From NCBI RefSeq assembly GCF_030052815.1, contig NC_079496.1:82449652-82513651 (forward strand): DNA of 64,000 nt, in the 5' to 3' direction. The DNA is from Hevea brasiliensis (lineage: Eukaryota > Streptophyta > Magnoliopsida > Malpighiales > Euphorbiaceae). A program made the position numbers and the translations under genes. Shown here piece after piece: positions 25,665-37,050 of this stretch. Position 1 is the first letter of the stretch. Each line of letters begins with the position of its first letter. The notes under the pieces are model-generated. The model did not search any database, was not told where the DNA came from, and was given only the letters and a program-made list of their open reading frames with translations.

Positions 25665-26688
25665 GATATATATATGTATTGTTTGACACAGGTTTGCATA
25701 TTTTTACGTTAGTGTTAGAACTATATGTTCTGTTGTTATTCCTTCTGAGGAATAAATTTTGACGCATTAGTGATTAGCCCTTAAGATAAGGATTGTGATA
25801 ATAAGTGAAATTAGTTTTGAAAGAGTTTATCGGCGAAAAGTATTTTCTAACACACCATAAATTATAAAGCTAATTGGCGAGCCTACTTAATGTAAGGCAA
25901 GAGGACGTAAAAGTAAGATGCAGTAATGGAATTACTCTAGATGAGGGTAAGGAGGTTACTGTTAGAAATTGCTAATGGATATTGTAATCAGAATAAGATT
26001 CGAATATCAGTGAATTCAAAAAGAATAAAAGATAGCAAAGTTTGATCTATTGGGATGTATCGTAGTAACTATGCAATGTTCTTGATGTTTATACTGTAAG
26101 CTGCAGATTACAGTACTGACTTGAGATTATTGTGTAGAGCTACGTACTACCCGATAGTACACCTAGCTGAGAATAGTTGCCAACGGCATCTGTTTTGGTA
26201 TAGTTATGCCAGGACAGAATTTTATTGTTGGAATTAAGTTGAAAATCCTACTTAGGGATCTAAAACTCCAAAAGTTAGAATATCGAAAGGTTATAGTTCA
26301 GTACAAAAGGAAGTAAGTTATAGAATATTGACAGATAAAAAGAGTTATGAAAGTAGAGAATTGAACAGTTGATTCATGTGTAACAAAGAAATATTACGAA
26401 TGTGAGGAAGACTATGGACTAGAATGGTCAGAGGACCAATGACTGATGAATGATTCTAACATGACCTCAAGGGTCATTCAAGAAAGAACGTGAACCGAAA
26501 TATTAGACAACACAATAGTAAGAGGAGATTGGTGTTATCCAAACAAAGTAAACATTGTATTAGATTGTTAAAAGTCTTATACAAATTTGAGAAAAAGAAG
26601 ATTATATGATCATATAGAAAGGAGAAATAAACGTATGACTATTGTAAGATGGCTACTGGGTAAAAATTTTGTGGACGAAATTTATTTA
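25665..26688 (+). other. Conserved non-coding block between gag and PPT (plus-strand copy)
   Basis: About 1 kb replaces pol. It is near-identical to 1124-2159 and 7478-8510. It includes a palindrome ACTGTAA/TTACAGT around 26093-26116. Its last codons (about 26660-26704) read FVDEIYLRGGEL then stop, equivalent to the C-terminus of element VI pol (FRDEIYLRGGEL). The block therefore keeps the very end of pol although the enzyme domains are gone. I do not recognise the rest. Confidence 0.72.
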
Positions 26689-26701
26689 AGGGGGGGAGAA
26701 T
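26689..26701 (+). other. Polypurine tract of family I
   Basis: AGGGGGGGAGAAT ends immediately before the 3' LTR at 26702. It is the expected plus-strand primer site and is shared in sequence with element VI (62946-62959 on the minus strand). Confidence 0.92.
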
Positions 26702-29700
26702 TGTAACACCCCTAAGTTCGGTAGTGCGTTCTACTGCTCTGGTGACCAGTGCTGTCCGGACGGCTAGGAAGCCTAGAACTACACTTCAATATGAATGAGG
26801 AGACATAAAATAATGAAATACAAGAAGAGAAAATACAAGAAAAACAAAGGAAAAATAATAGCAAAGAAATGTGACTAAGTTAAGCGAGCCGAGAACCCTA
26901 GCGATGGGTGACCGCACCGGGAAGTCACGGCGTGGACCGTTGGACTGCTCGGATCATGGAAAACCTGGAAAACATTTTAGGACATAAATAGACCCTTATT
27001 GAAGTATAAATCTCATTAGAAAGATTAAAGAAAAATTAAATAATTAGTACAAAGAAAAGTGAGAAATCGAAAAAGCAGACAAAATACGGTGTTCTGAAAA
27101 ATCGAACGTAACGACAGGGCATTATGGTCATTTGACATCCCGAAGTGTCTTTTGACCTAAATGTCCATTAAAAATAAATAATATTACACTTAGAAAATGA
27201 AATGAAAAATTAAATTGGTGGTACCTAAAATAAATAGTGGAAATTATGGGTTAAATGTGGGATTAAGTAAAAGTTAGCTTAAAATATGATATAATTTTTT
27301 TAGTGGACCACTAAGGGGATTAATTAAATACATAGTGGGACATGTGTACACTTAAAATGCAGCTGAATAATTCATCTTCCTCATTTGCATTCAACTTGCC
27401 GAAATGAAGAACCTTGAAACCTCCATGGACGTGTTGTGTAAAGCTTGATTTCCTCTCTCCATTTCAACTCCAATCCCTTAAGTAGCTTTATGAAAAATGG
27501 TCTATACATCACAAGGAAGATATTGATACCAATTTTGAGAAGTTTGGTGAAGGTTTAGCAAGTTACAATTAAAGGTAAGTTTGCATTTTTGAGAATTTCT
27601 TTGTTAAAGTTTATGTTCATGTTATGGGTGTTGGTTTGGTGAAGGAAAATTTTGAGTTTGAAGGGTTATTGTTGTTTTACATTTTGGACAGCCATGAGTC
27701 ACGTTTTTTATGAGATATTTGTGCATATAATTGATGAGAAATGGTGTTGATCATGATGAATTAGTAACCTAGTGAATTATTTCATGTTTATATGGTGATT
27801 TATGCACTTGGATGGGAATTGGTAAATTGGATGGCACTTTGATGTTGAAGAATGGTTTGTGGCAGCTTGGGGACACTTGAGTAATGGTATATATTGAAGG
27901 AAGTGTGGGCAGAATATTGACCTAGAAGGTTGATGAGATGTATGTAGATTGATATTGTAAAGTGTATGTAAAATTTGTAATGGTTAGGTGTGTTTGTAAT
28001 GGTAATTAGAAATTGTAATTGTGAATGATATTTGGTGTGTTGAGGGTAATGGTAATCTGCCCAAAATAATGTTAATGTAAAGTAGATAATGCTTTTGGTA
28101 ATGTACCAAAACAGATTGGTAGGGTATGGAAGTAAACTTTGCAAGTTAAATGTGTGTTTGAAGTGGGGTGTGAAAGGCATAGTGAGGGCAGTGTACATTT
28201 TAGCCTATAACCTTAAATGTGTAACCTCAATTGGTATGAGACCAATTTGAGGTGAAACTAGGCACAAAATGTGCCAACTTTCATTGAGAAACCATACCAA
28301 AATTCTGCTTGCAAGGTGACCTAAGAAAATGACCAATTCGGATTAGGTGCAATTAGGACCTGAAAAATGACCAATTGGGCAGCAGTGAGTGTTTAGGCCA
28401 TAACTCACTCAAACCAGGTCCAATTGACCTGAAATTTTAACCATGAATAGATAAGACCCATACCTACAAGTCTTATGAAGACACCAAAGCCCAGAAATGA
28501 CCATAAGCAAGTCAAACAACTTGCACAAATTCGGGTCCAAAAACTGGCCGAACCGGAATTGACCAATTTGACCTAAAATTGACCTAAAATGGTACCATTT
28601 GACCAGCAAGAGTGTAATGACCATAACTCGGTCTACTTAACTCGGATTGACCTGAAATTTTGCACCGCGGTCCATAAGACCTAAATCTACAAGTTTGTAG
28701 TTTCGACCGAGACCCGAAAACCGAGGGAACTAGATCGTCCGGTTAGGTCAAACCAGTGTCCCGAAATCCAGCAATTTGCATTAAAATGCACTAAGCAAGG
28801 AAATGACTTTGGTAAAACATACCAAACCTAAAACCCTATCGAATGTGACATATTAACGACACTAAAACCTAATTTACCTCAAACGCAATGAGGGTCGGTA
28901 TATTAGGTGATTAAGTGAAAAATTGAGTTCAGTGCATTATTTACCAAACATTATCGTTAGAGACAATTTAATTTAGTACTGAAACACTTCAAATTGTGTT
29001 TCTCAGTTACTAAAGACTCAGGAAAAGAGAAGGAAACACTGAGTCCAGACCAGGGAGACAGTCATCAGAGGTTTGTGCACAACAACTATTTCTTTTGAAT
29101 TTTTCAATTGAAATAAATATTGACTATTTGTACATTATTGTTTTAAATTGTGGAAATGTGTTTGAATGGGTATTTATTGCTTGAAAAGCATTGTAAATGA
29201 TTTGAAACTGTGAGAAATTGTTTGAATGATATTGATGGATACTTATTGCTTAAAAGCATTGTAAATGGTTTGAAATTGTGGGAAAATTAGTTTAGTGTGA
29301 TTTGTGAAAATCGAAGTTAATTATGAATTGTGTTGCCATTTTGTGAATGAAATTATGACTTTGGAAATTTATTGGATTCTCACGAATCATTTGAATAAAA
29401 TGTTTGGAATTGATTTTGTGTTCACACTTCGCATGTCAGTCTCGTATCATTCCTTCTCCACTTATGGGGTTGTGATCGTTTATTTACCAACTCCATTTAT
29501 GGAGTCGTGATCGTTTATTTTTCTCCCTCTCTGGTTTACCAGTTGAGGTGATCGGATGAGTACTCATTATATAGCTAGCTCCCTTCCTCATTGATTTCGA
29601 TTAGTGAGGTTGTGATTGCTTTGTCGTGGTGTACAACACGGCATTGATCGGAAATTTGTGTCATGGCTTAAGTTGTGAATGAATTGGCAACACTGTATTC

Positions 29701-30576
29701 TTAAATTATTCGACTAAATTGCATTATTATGTATTGTGAGATTGTGAAATTGATTTAAACTCTCATTGACATATACTGTCTTTTGAATTCAAACATGATC
29801 TGACTTATGGAAAATTATTGTGATATTGACAAATGGAGTTTAAATTCTTGTTGACATTTATTGTCTTGAATTTAACTATGATTTTAAGTATCCACTATTT
29901 ACATGACTTATGAATTGTGATTTAAATTGTATTTGGTTAATGTTGTGCACCACTGAGACATTGTCTCGTGATAGCTTTAATTAATTCATGTAGAGAGAGG
30001 CAGACTAGGCTGCATATACCTCCAGCGAGAGATTTTTCGGGTATAATGAGTATACCAATATTCTGCATTTTGTACCGTAATGTATGACACTGTATGTACA
30101 TATTGTTTTTGGTTTTGAGCAGTTGTAAATTCAAATTGTACCTTGAAGTTGTAAAATAATTACGAGCTGTTTTGACTTGTAAAAGCTGTATTATATTTCC
30201 TTATCTCAGACTTTGAAAAATTTCTATGGAATTGAGTTGATAAATTGTTGTGTTGAGAAATGTATTGGAGTTGAGATTTGGAAAATTATTGAAGTACTTT
30301 TTACAGGTTTTCTGAAGAACTGTTTTATCCAAAATACAGATGGCACTCTGCCAAAATTTTTACAGAAATTCCAAATAAACCAATTGAGTTAGTTATTTCA
30401 CTCAGTTCACCAAAGTCTTTAACACCTGTAAATGGTGCTCACCACTGTAAAAGAAGTAAGAAAAGTTTTTAAAATCCCTTGTTGTGTATTTAATGGGTTA
30501 TCAGTAGACGGAGTTGGTAATTCATTAGGTATACTACGGGATCATGTTATGCCTTACTGAGGGGTAGGGTGTGACA
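26702..30576 (+). repeat. Family I 3' LTR (3875 bp)
   Basis: The LTR runs from TGTAACACCCC to GGGTGTGACA and is followed by TSD TAGAT. Patches near 26940, 27095 and 29965 differ from the 5' LTR by short scrambled segments rather than simple substitutions. Confidence 0.94.
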
Positions 30577-32162
30577 TAGATTAGAACAAGAACAAGTGCA
30601 CTAACCTCTTATTGCACTACGGTGTGTTTGGCACCTTTGGGATGCGTCTTTAGGATACCAGATGTTGTCCCTCTAGCTTGTCCACACCAAGATCACCTAT
30701 GGTAGCCCTTAAACAGCTTCTAAAGCTTTTTTCTATGAATTAGAAAATCAAGTTTTGCCTTTTGAGAGATTACAGATGTAAACAGGACACTATAAACAAT
30801 TTCTAGTATCTTTAATTCAAGAGATTGTTTGCTAATCTCTATGAATTGATGAGAGATGAAGGAGAAGAGGGGAGAGGGAAGCCACGGGTGGTGGCACAAG
30901 AGAGAATGGCAGCTTCTGTGATTTGTTCTTTTATCCTTACACTTATATAGCTAGGTCACTACTTAAAACCCTTGCTACATGTCACCTTCTAATTGGCTCT
31001 AGGTTTAATTGACCCAATCACATTGTGCCAAGTGTCAAACCTATATTTAATCTTAATTTTAATTTTCTTACATGATTAAAAGACATATGGCAAGCTTGTA
31101 GTGCCATGTGTCACCATCTCATGGTGCCACATGTCACCATGTGAAATGACCAAAATACCCCTGTGTCTTAATTTTTAGTTCTCAACCTAAAATAATTATT
31201 TATCTTCATCTAATCAATTTATATCAAATATAAATTAATTAATTAATCTCTATTAATTAATTTCTCATTAATTAAATTTATATTTAAACACTTTAAATAT
31301 AAATTTAACTTATACTATACATCAAATAGCCTAGATTTGGTTTCAAGCCATGCTAGGGACTTTGCAATCTAATTGCAAACCAAACCTATTTAATTAATCA
31401 ATTAAACTCTTTAATTGATTAATTAAATCATATTTAATTTGGTGATTACTTGTGTATGTGTGTGACTTACTAGGCTCATCACTAATTGGCAATGAGACAT
31501 GATATTAACTCTTAATATCATCAGAACTCTTTCTTATCATAAATGATTTCTCTAAACCATTTTATGCACCTCATAGACCATGGTTAACACCTAGCATAGC
31601 ATGCCATGGCCACCCAATTAGTAATAAGGTTTATCTTAAATGAACCTATAATCATATGTTACCATGCACTAGAATCTCTCTGTTACAAAATCCCAACTCA
31701 AGCTAGAGTCATGGTTTATGTCAAACCCCTTTTGCTATGAATAATATGTTCTCTTTTAATTCCAGTTCTTGATTAAAAGATTTTTCTCATCAGAAACTCT
31801 TTTCTGATTAAATCTATCTGTCCTAGCCAGGAACTTGAAACATCAAGAACAATTAAATGAACATAGGATTTTATCCCTATTTACTTAGAAGAACAGATTC
31901 CATCTTGATCAATACCTACCTCCATATATAACTAGTAAAAGCCATAACATGCCCATATACCCATACACAGTACAAGTATGAAAGCAGTATCAAACTCAAA
32001 CCACCTATATATAAGATAACTGTGCTATCTCAGGTCTAAAGATTATATGCACTGATATGATTTATGATAATACATTGACAAGAGTGAACTCTATGTGCTT
32101 GTCGTAAATGTCACTGGTTCGACCTACTTATCATGTATAAGTGCCTATCATGTTTGTTATAT

Positions 32163-35100
32163 TGTGACACCCCTTACCCGTCTACAGTGTAGCCGAGCAA
32201 GATATGCCACTCAGTGTGCCAGAGTACCAATTCATATTTTAATTACAATTTATCCCTTTTAAATTCATTTATTTATAATTTTTGATAAATCTAAATTTTT
32301 ACGCAATTTTTATGGAAAATCTGGCAGAGTGTCGGCTATAAATTGGAAAAACAGTTCTTCTGCACCTGTTTAAAAACACTTCCAATATAATTTCCAAATC
32401 CAAACTCCATTATACACATTTCAAGTCAATCTCAAAATCTCAATCTCAAATCACAATACTATTTTCAAAAGTTTTCTGTTCACTTCATCACTTGAAGCAT
32501 ATTCATAAATATTTCTCAACATTTCATTTATCAACATACATTATAGAGAAAATTTCGCTAACATGAAATTTCATATATTTACATTATTACATAATTACAA
32601 GAGTTGATAGTTACAATCCCAAAACTAATACATAATACAAAATGCAAAATACAAAATGCTACCCAAAATCCTAATGTCCTACCATATGCAGTGCAGATGT
32701 GAGGTGACTCTGGACCCCGAATGCAGCTCTGAAGACTCACCCTGTCTGATGTCTACTGGGCTCCCCAGCTAGGTCTCTAGTACCTGCGCGTGGCAAAAGC
32801 GACATGCTAAGCAATTCTGCTTAGTGGTGACAATATAAAATAAAATAAAATATAATAAAAATAAGTATGCAGAATGTATGTTTATATTTTTGGTAGACTT
32901 AATTTCTGATATTATTTGCAGTGTTATTCAAATAAAATTTGGTAAGGTTTATAATCATTTCCCAAGTAACCCATACTAGTTGACTAGACTGGATAAATGG
33001 GTAAACTAGCACTGGGTACTAAATACCTCGGACCATCACATCATCGGTCACATTGTGTCTCCCGATGTGCAACAGAATAGCTAATAAGTTATAATAATGA
33101 TCAGGGATAAAACCCAAGTATATCAACTCAAATAACATAGCCAAAGGCTATTATTTTACAGAATGGCATGGGAAAGCCATGAAACACATAATGGCATGAA
33201 GCCATATGTAGTACTGTTAACAGAACCCTATTGGCATGGCAAGCTATCCAAACCAATCTTGTTAGGTATACTAGGATATTTTACACTTTTGAGTTTTACA
33301 ATTTTTAAATTTCAAGTTTTGGTATTACTATTCACTTCATTAGTCAACCAAAATGTTGACTTTTGCATAGACAATAGGTACACTGGTTTTAATACTCCCA
33401 ACATACCACATTTTACATTCAAAATTTGTTGGTATTGGTTGCCAATACCATTTCTAAGCTTAATGTTAATTAAGCAGAATTTTTAGTTTTTATGCTTTAT
33501 GTTTACTGTTCCATTGGTCATTTTGGCAGTGGGAATTTGGCAAAATGATCAACATGAAAGTTGTTCCTTATTTTGTCTAGTTGAATTTCATTTTTTGAAT
33601 CACTCCATTTGGAGTTTTGTAACTCACGTTATGGTCCAAAAACCACAACTGGCCGGATTGAAATTTTTCTGGACTGACCATATCTATAGTGCAGTGAACA
33701 GTGACTGCAACTCACTTGTTGGATAGGTTCTGGTCATAATTTGGGTTAGATTCCTTCATGAAAGTTGTTGGTCTATATCTTAGCTTGTTTTTGGTAAACT
33801 TTCAGGTCAATTGGACCTTTCTACATTGAGTTATGGCCAAATGAACAAACACTGTTCATTTGGTCATTCTGCAGAAATAGACTGCAGGTCACTTTGATTA
33901 GGGCAAGCTTTTGGTCTACTTGATTTGGTTTTATGGGCATGGTTTCTTCACCAAAGTTGTGTCATTATGTGTCTAGTTTCATGTCCAATTGGCTTTGCAC
34001 CAATTGAACCTCTACAATTCAATCTATGGCTGCCCAAACCTGCTGGACTCATGTCCAATTCTGCAGGTCACCTAGGGCAGCCACACTAAACCCAAATCCC
34101 ATCACTAAACACACTTCATTTTTTATTCAAACCAAACCAAATGGTCACTAATTGACCATTAAAACCTACTTCCATCATCACATGGTCAAAGTCCCATTTT
34201 TCCACCCCAAACCCTAACTCAAACGTTACCCCACATGCATTTTCACTTCATTTCATCAATCCACTTAGTAAATACATGTTGTGGGCAACCATGATAGTCT
34301 TTTAATTTCATTAAACTCAACACAATGAAACCCTAACCATGGCTACCAAAAATCTAGGGTTTACATACAAATGGTATTCAAGAATTTTTTTTCTTTGTAA
34401 TTTATACTCATTCAAAGTCCTTAACATGAATTTAAAGAAAAAATTATGGTTAGGTCACTAACCTCAAAGAAGTGAGATTTTCCCACTTGCTAAAGCTCTT
34501 GTTTTCCTCTTCTTTTTGCTCCCAAAAGAATCACCAAGGTGTAAGAACAAGTTTTTGTGTTGAGAAGTTTAAGTTTTAATAGATGGAAACCCAAGAAATC
34601 AAGCTTGGTAAAGCTTTGGTTATGGAGGGCAAAGGGGGCGGCATGAAGAAGAAGGAGAGAGGAGCTTCCCAAATTTTGGACTTCTTTTTCTTTCTTTTTC
34701 TGCCAATTAAGTCTTTTTAAATACCTTGGTGACATGCGTCAACACTTGATTGGGTTGGAGACTTTTAATGACATCCTTATGATGTCATAATTTCAGTTTC
34801 TTTCATTTTTTCATCCTTTTTTTGTCCAATTAATTGCAATTAAATTTTTAACAATATTTAATCATATTTTATGTTATATAAATTATTTATTTAATTGGAC
34901 AAGTTGGCCTAAAAATCATCTCTGAAGACGAAAATGATCAAAATGCCCTCCGTTTGGCTTAACGGGCCAAAATTGTCTGTACTAATTGAAAATTTTTTCT
35001 AAGTATTTTCTTAGCATTCTAATGCCATAAAAACCTCAATGACCCTTCTCTGGAGTCTCAAAAATCATTTTATAATTTTTCCTAAATTTTTTTTTCTTAT

Positions 35101-35204
35101 TAATATTTGAGTTAATTTTTGGTTTCTTCCTTTAGTTTAAATATTTTTCCGAACGTTCTAGCGAACAGTAGACTGTACAGACTAGCTAAAATAAGGATGT
35201 TACA
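32163..35204 (-). repeat. Element III 3' LTR (3042 bp)
   Basis: The LTR runs from TGTGACACCCC to AAGGATGTTACA on the plus strand. It is closely similar to 42176-45230. Near 35160 about 25 bases present in the other LTRs (the CTGTCCGGACCGACACAGG region) are missing. The shared motif reads AAATGATCAAAATGCCC near 34931. Confidence 0.92.
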
Positions 35205-35217
35205 ACTCTTCCCCTCT
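35205..35217 (-). other. Polypurine tract of element III
   Basis: The minus strand reads AGAGGGGAAGAGT, touching the 3' LTR. Confidence 0.85.
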
Positions 35218-35233
35218 AAGGAAAACTTCGTCC

Positions 35234-35977
35234 TCAAAATTTACCTGATGCAAACAGTTGAGGGAACTGTTGCCTCATTATCTCTTCACTTTCCCAAGTT
35301 GCCTCTTTAGTGTTGTGGTGCCTCCAAAGCACTTTCACCAGTGGAATTTGTTTATTTCTCAGTTCCTTCACTTCCCAAGCTAGGATCTGTATAGATTCCT
35401 CTGTATATGTCAAGTCTAGTTGGATTTCAATCTCTTCCATGGAAATGACATGTGAAGGGTCTGAGCAATATCTTCTCAACATGGAAACATGGAATACATT
35501 ATGAATTTTATCCAGTTCTGGTGGTAAAGCTAACCGATAGGCCACTGGTCCCACATGTTCAATTACTTCATATGGGCCAATGAACCAAGGGCTTAACTTA
35601 TCCTTTCCCCCAAACCTCAGTACTTTCTTCCACGGTGAGACTTTGAGAAACACTTTATCGCCAACTGCATACTCTATCTCTTTTTTCTTCAAATTGGCAT
35701 ATGATTTCTGTCTATTTGAGGCAACCTTCAGGTTAGCTTTGATTATCTTCACTTTCTCCTCAGTCTGTTTCACCAGGTTTGGTCCTACCAGCTTATCTTC
35801 GCCCAATTCAGTCCAACACACTGGGGTTCTACGTTTCCTCTCATACAGTGCTTCTTACGGAGCCATTTGAATGCTAGCTTGGTAGCTATTGTTATATGCA
35901 AATTCTGCCAGTGGGAGGTATCTATCCCAACTCCCCTCAAACTCAATGACACAACTCCTTAGCATATCTTCCAGGAT
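35234..35977 (-). pseudogene. pol: Element III integrase C-terminal part and chromodomain-like end
   Basis: On the minus strand this follows the 74-nt insertion. It starts [18 protein letters not shown], has one nonsense codon near 35860 (MAP then TAA), then an open stretch of 195 codons (35821-35234). Readable landmarks are KLSPWFIGPYEVIEHVG (the GPY/F module of gypsy integrases), HNVFHVSMLRRY, and a terminal chromodomain-like segment, PLVKVLWRHH...ATWESEE. The integrase C-terminus helps bind DNA; in chromoviruses the chromodomain is thought to steer insertion to heterochromatin, which would fit this nested region. Confidence 0.85.
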
Positions 35978-36051
35978 CTATTACATAATTCACATTGTTA
36001 CTATCATTTCAATTTGTTAATTGCGAAAATTCAATTAGTTCTTGGGTTTAC
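35978..36051 (-). other. 74-nt GT-AG insertion in integrase: candidate intron
   Basis: On the minus strand, integrase reads SERVIQ, then GTAAACCC...TAATAG, then ILEDM. Removing exactly 74 nt restores the frame and the same residues that element VI has uninterrupted (SERVIQILEDM). The insert is about 74 percent A+T, starts GT, ends AG, holds a CTAAT branch-like site about 15 nt from its start, carries an in-frame stop, and is not a multiple of three. The exon edge is CAG|GTAA. The flanks share GTAAT...AG, so a small target duplication is also possible. It is either a real plant-type intron or a chance indel. Confidence 0.55.
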
Positions 36052-36360
36052 CTGGATTACTCGTTCTGACTGTCCATCCGTCTGGGGACGAAAAGCCGTG
36101 CTAAAGTGGAGTTGTGTGCCCAAGGCTTCTTGCAACTTTTTCTAGAATCTCGATGTAAACCTTGGGTCTCAGTCAGATATGGTGGAAAGTGGGATTCCAT
36201 GCAGTCTAACTATCTCACTGATATACAATTCTGCTAGCTTTTCCAGTGAGTAGTCAGTCCTAACTGGCAGAAAATGTGCTGACTTTGTTAATCTATCCAC
36301 TATCACCCACACTGCATCATGCTTCCTTTGAGTGAGAGGTAGACCACTAACAAAATCCAT
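36052..36360 (-). pseudogene. pol: Element III integrase catalytic core
   Basis: The minus strand reads MDFVSGLPLTQRKHDAVW, then VDRLTKSAHF (first catalytic Asp), then SD-stop-DPRFTSRF (second Asp; Arg replaced by TGA), then stop-KKLQ, and PQTDGQSERVIQ (Glu) up to the candidate intron. Arg CGA to TGA and Trp TGG to TAG account for the two stops. The D-D-E residues themselves remain, but the reading frame cannot yield an enzyme. Confidence 0.85.
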
Positions 36361-37050
36361 AGTGACCCGGTCCTATTTCCATTCAGGTATGCTTATAGGC
36401 TGTAGCAATCCTGATGGAACTTGATGTTCTGCTTTAACTTGCTGACATGTCAAACACTTAGTCACATAGTCAGCTATATCCCTCTTCATACCAGGCCACC
36501 AATAATGAGGCTTCAAATCATTTTACATTTTCGTGCTTCTTAGGTGCATAGCATAAACACTAGTGTGTGCTTCTTTCAGAATACTAGTCTTCAGTTCCCC
36601 ATCATCTGGTACACACACTCTTCCTCTGTAGTACAGACACCCATCTACTTTCACCTCATAATCATTTTCTTTTCCCTCTGGAATTTTTCCCACAATGGCC
36701 ATTAATTTTTCATCTGCCCTATGCCCATATTGTATCTACTGTAGTAGGGTTGGCTTCACTTGTAACTCAGCCAAAATAGCTCCATCCTGAGCTAAGGACA
36801 GACAGGCATTTAGTGATCTTAAAGCTGTGATGGACTTCCTGCTCAAAGCATCAGCAACTACATTTCCATTCCCAAGATGTCAATCTATCACACAATCATA
36901 GTCCTTGAGGAACTCAATCCATCGCCTCTGTCTAAGATTGAGCTTCTTCTGGGTTGGTAAAATATTTTAGACTCTTATGGTCTGTATAGATGTAGCATTT
37001 TTCACCATATAAATAATGCCTCCATATCTTCAAGCATAAGATAATTGCCG
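36361..37050 (-). pseudogene. pol: Element III RNase H end, linker and integrase zinc-binding region (decayed)
   Basis: In shifted frames the minus strand still reads [12 protein letters not shown] (RNase H), NVVADALSRK, then the integrase N-terminal HHCC domain ([33 protein letters not shown]) and ISIPEWK-stop-DRV leading into the core. A one-base loss near 37055-37060 follows NYPTRD and ends the RT open stretch. Stops occur near 36360, 36510, 36740 and 36885. It is non-functional. Confidence 0.78.

Larger units (their letters stand above)
20320..30576 (+). mobile_element. Family I gag-only LTR retrotransposon, plus strand, complete
   Basis: The 5' LTR is 20320-24215, the PBS 24224-24236, gag 24406-25664, the non-coding block 25665-26688, the PPT 26689-26701 and the 3' LTR 26702-30576. 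The target duplication TAGAT is at 20315-20319 and 30577-30581. The LTRs (about 3.9 kb each) are longer than the 2.5-kb interior. With gag and all cis signals but no pol, it fits the TR-GAG class of non-autonomous plant elements. It is in inverse orientation to the array at 1-13798. Confidence 0.93.
19901..30752 (-). repeat. Tandem duplication of about 295 bp inside copia LTR B, split by an insertion
   Basis: Copy one is 19901-20198. Copy two is 20199-20319 continued at 30582-30752. Both begin TATTTTTATCTATTTG and run to AATCAAG. The plus-strand family I element inserted within copy two. Copia LTR C has only one copy of this segment, so the duplication is particular to this LTR. Confidence 0.8.

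Noticed and set aside
21423..28198. A 132-codon open frame on the minus strand, repeated identically at 21423-21821 and 27800-28198
   Set aside because: It lies inside the two LTRs of the same family I element, so the repetition only reflects LTR identity. It is antisense to the element, low in complexity, and has no counterpart open frame in the array copies.
30577..32162. Possible host gene fragment in the AT-rich stretch after the family I element
   Set aside because: It aligns in reverse complement with copia solo LTR C along its length and completes copia LTR B; no coding signal was found.
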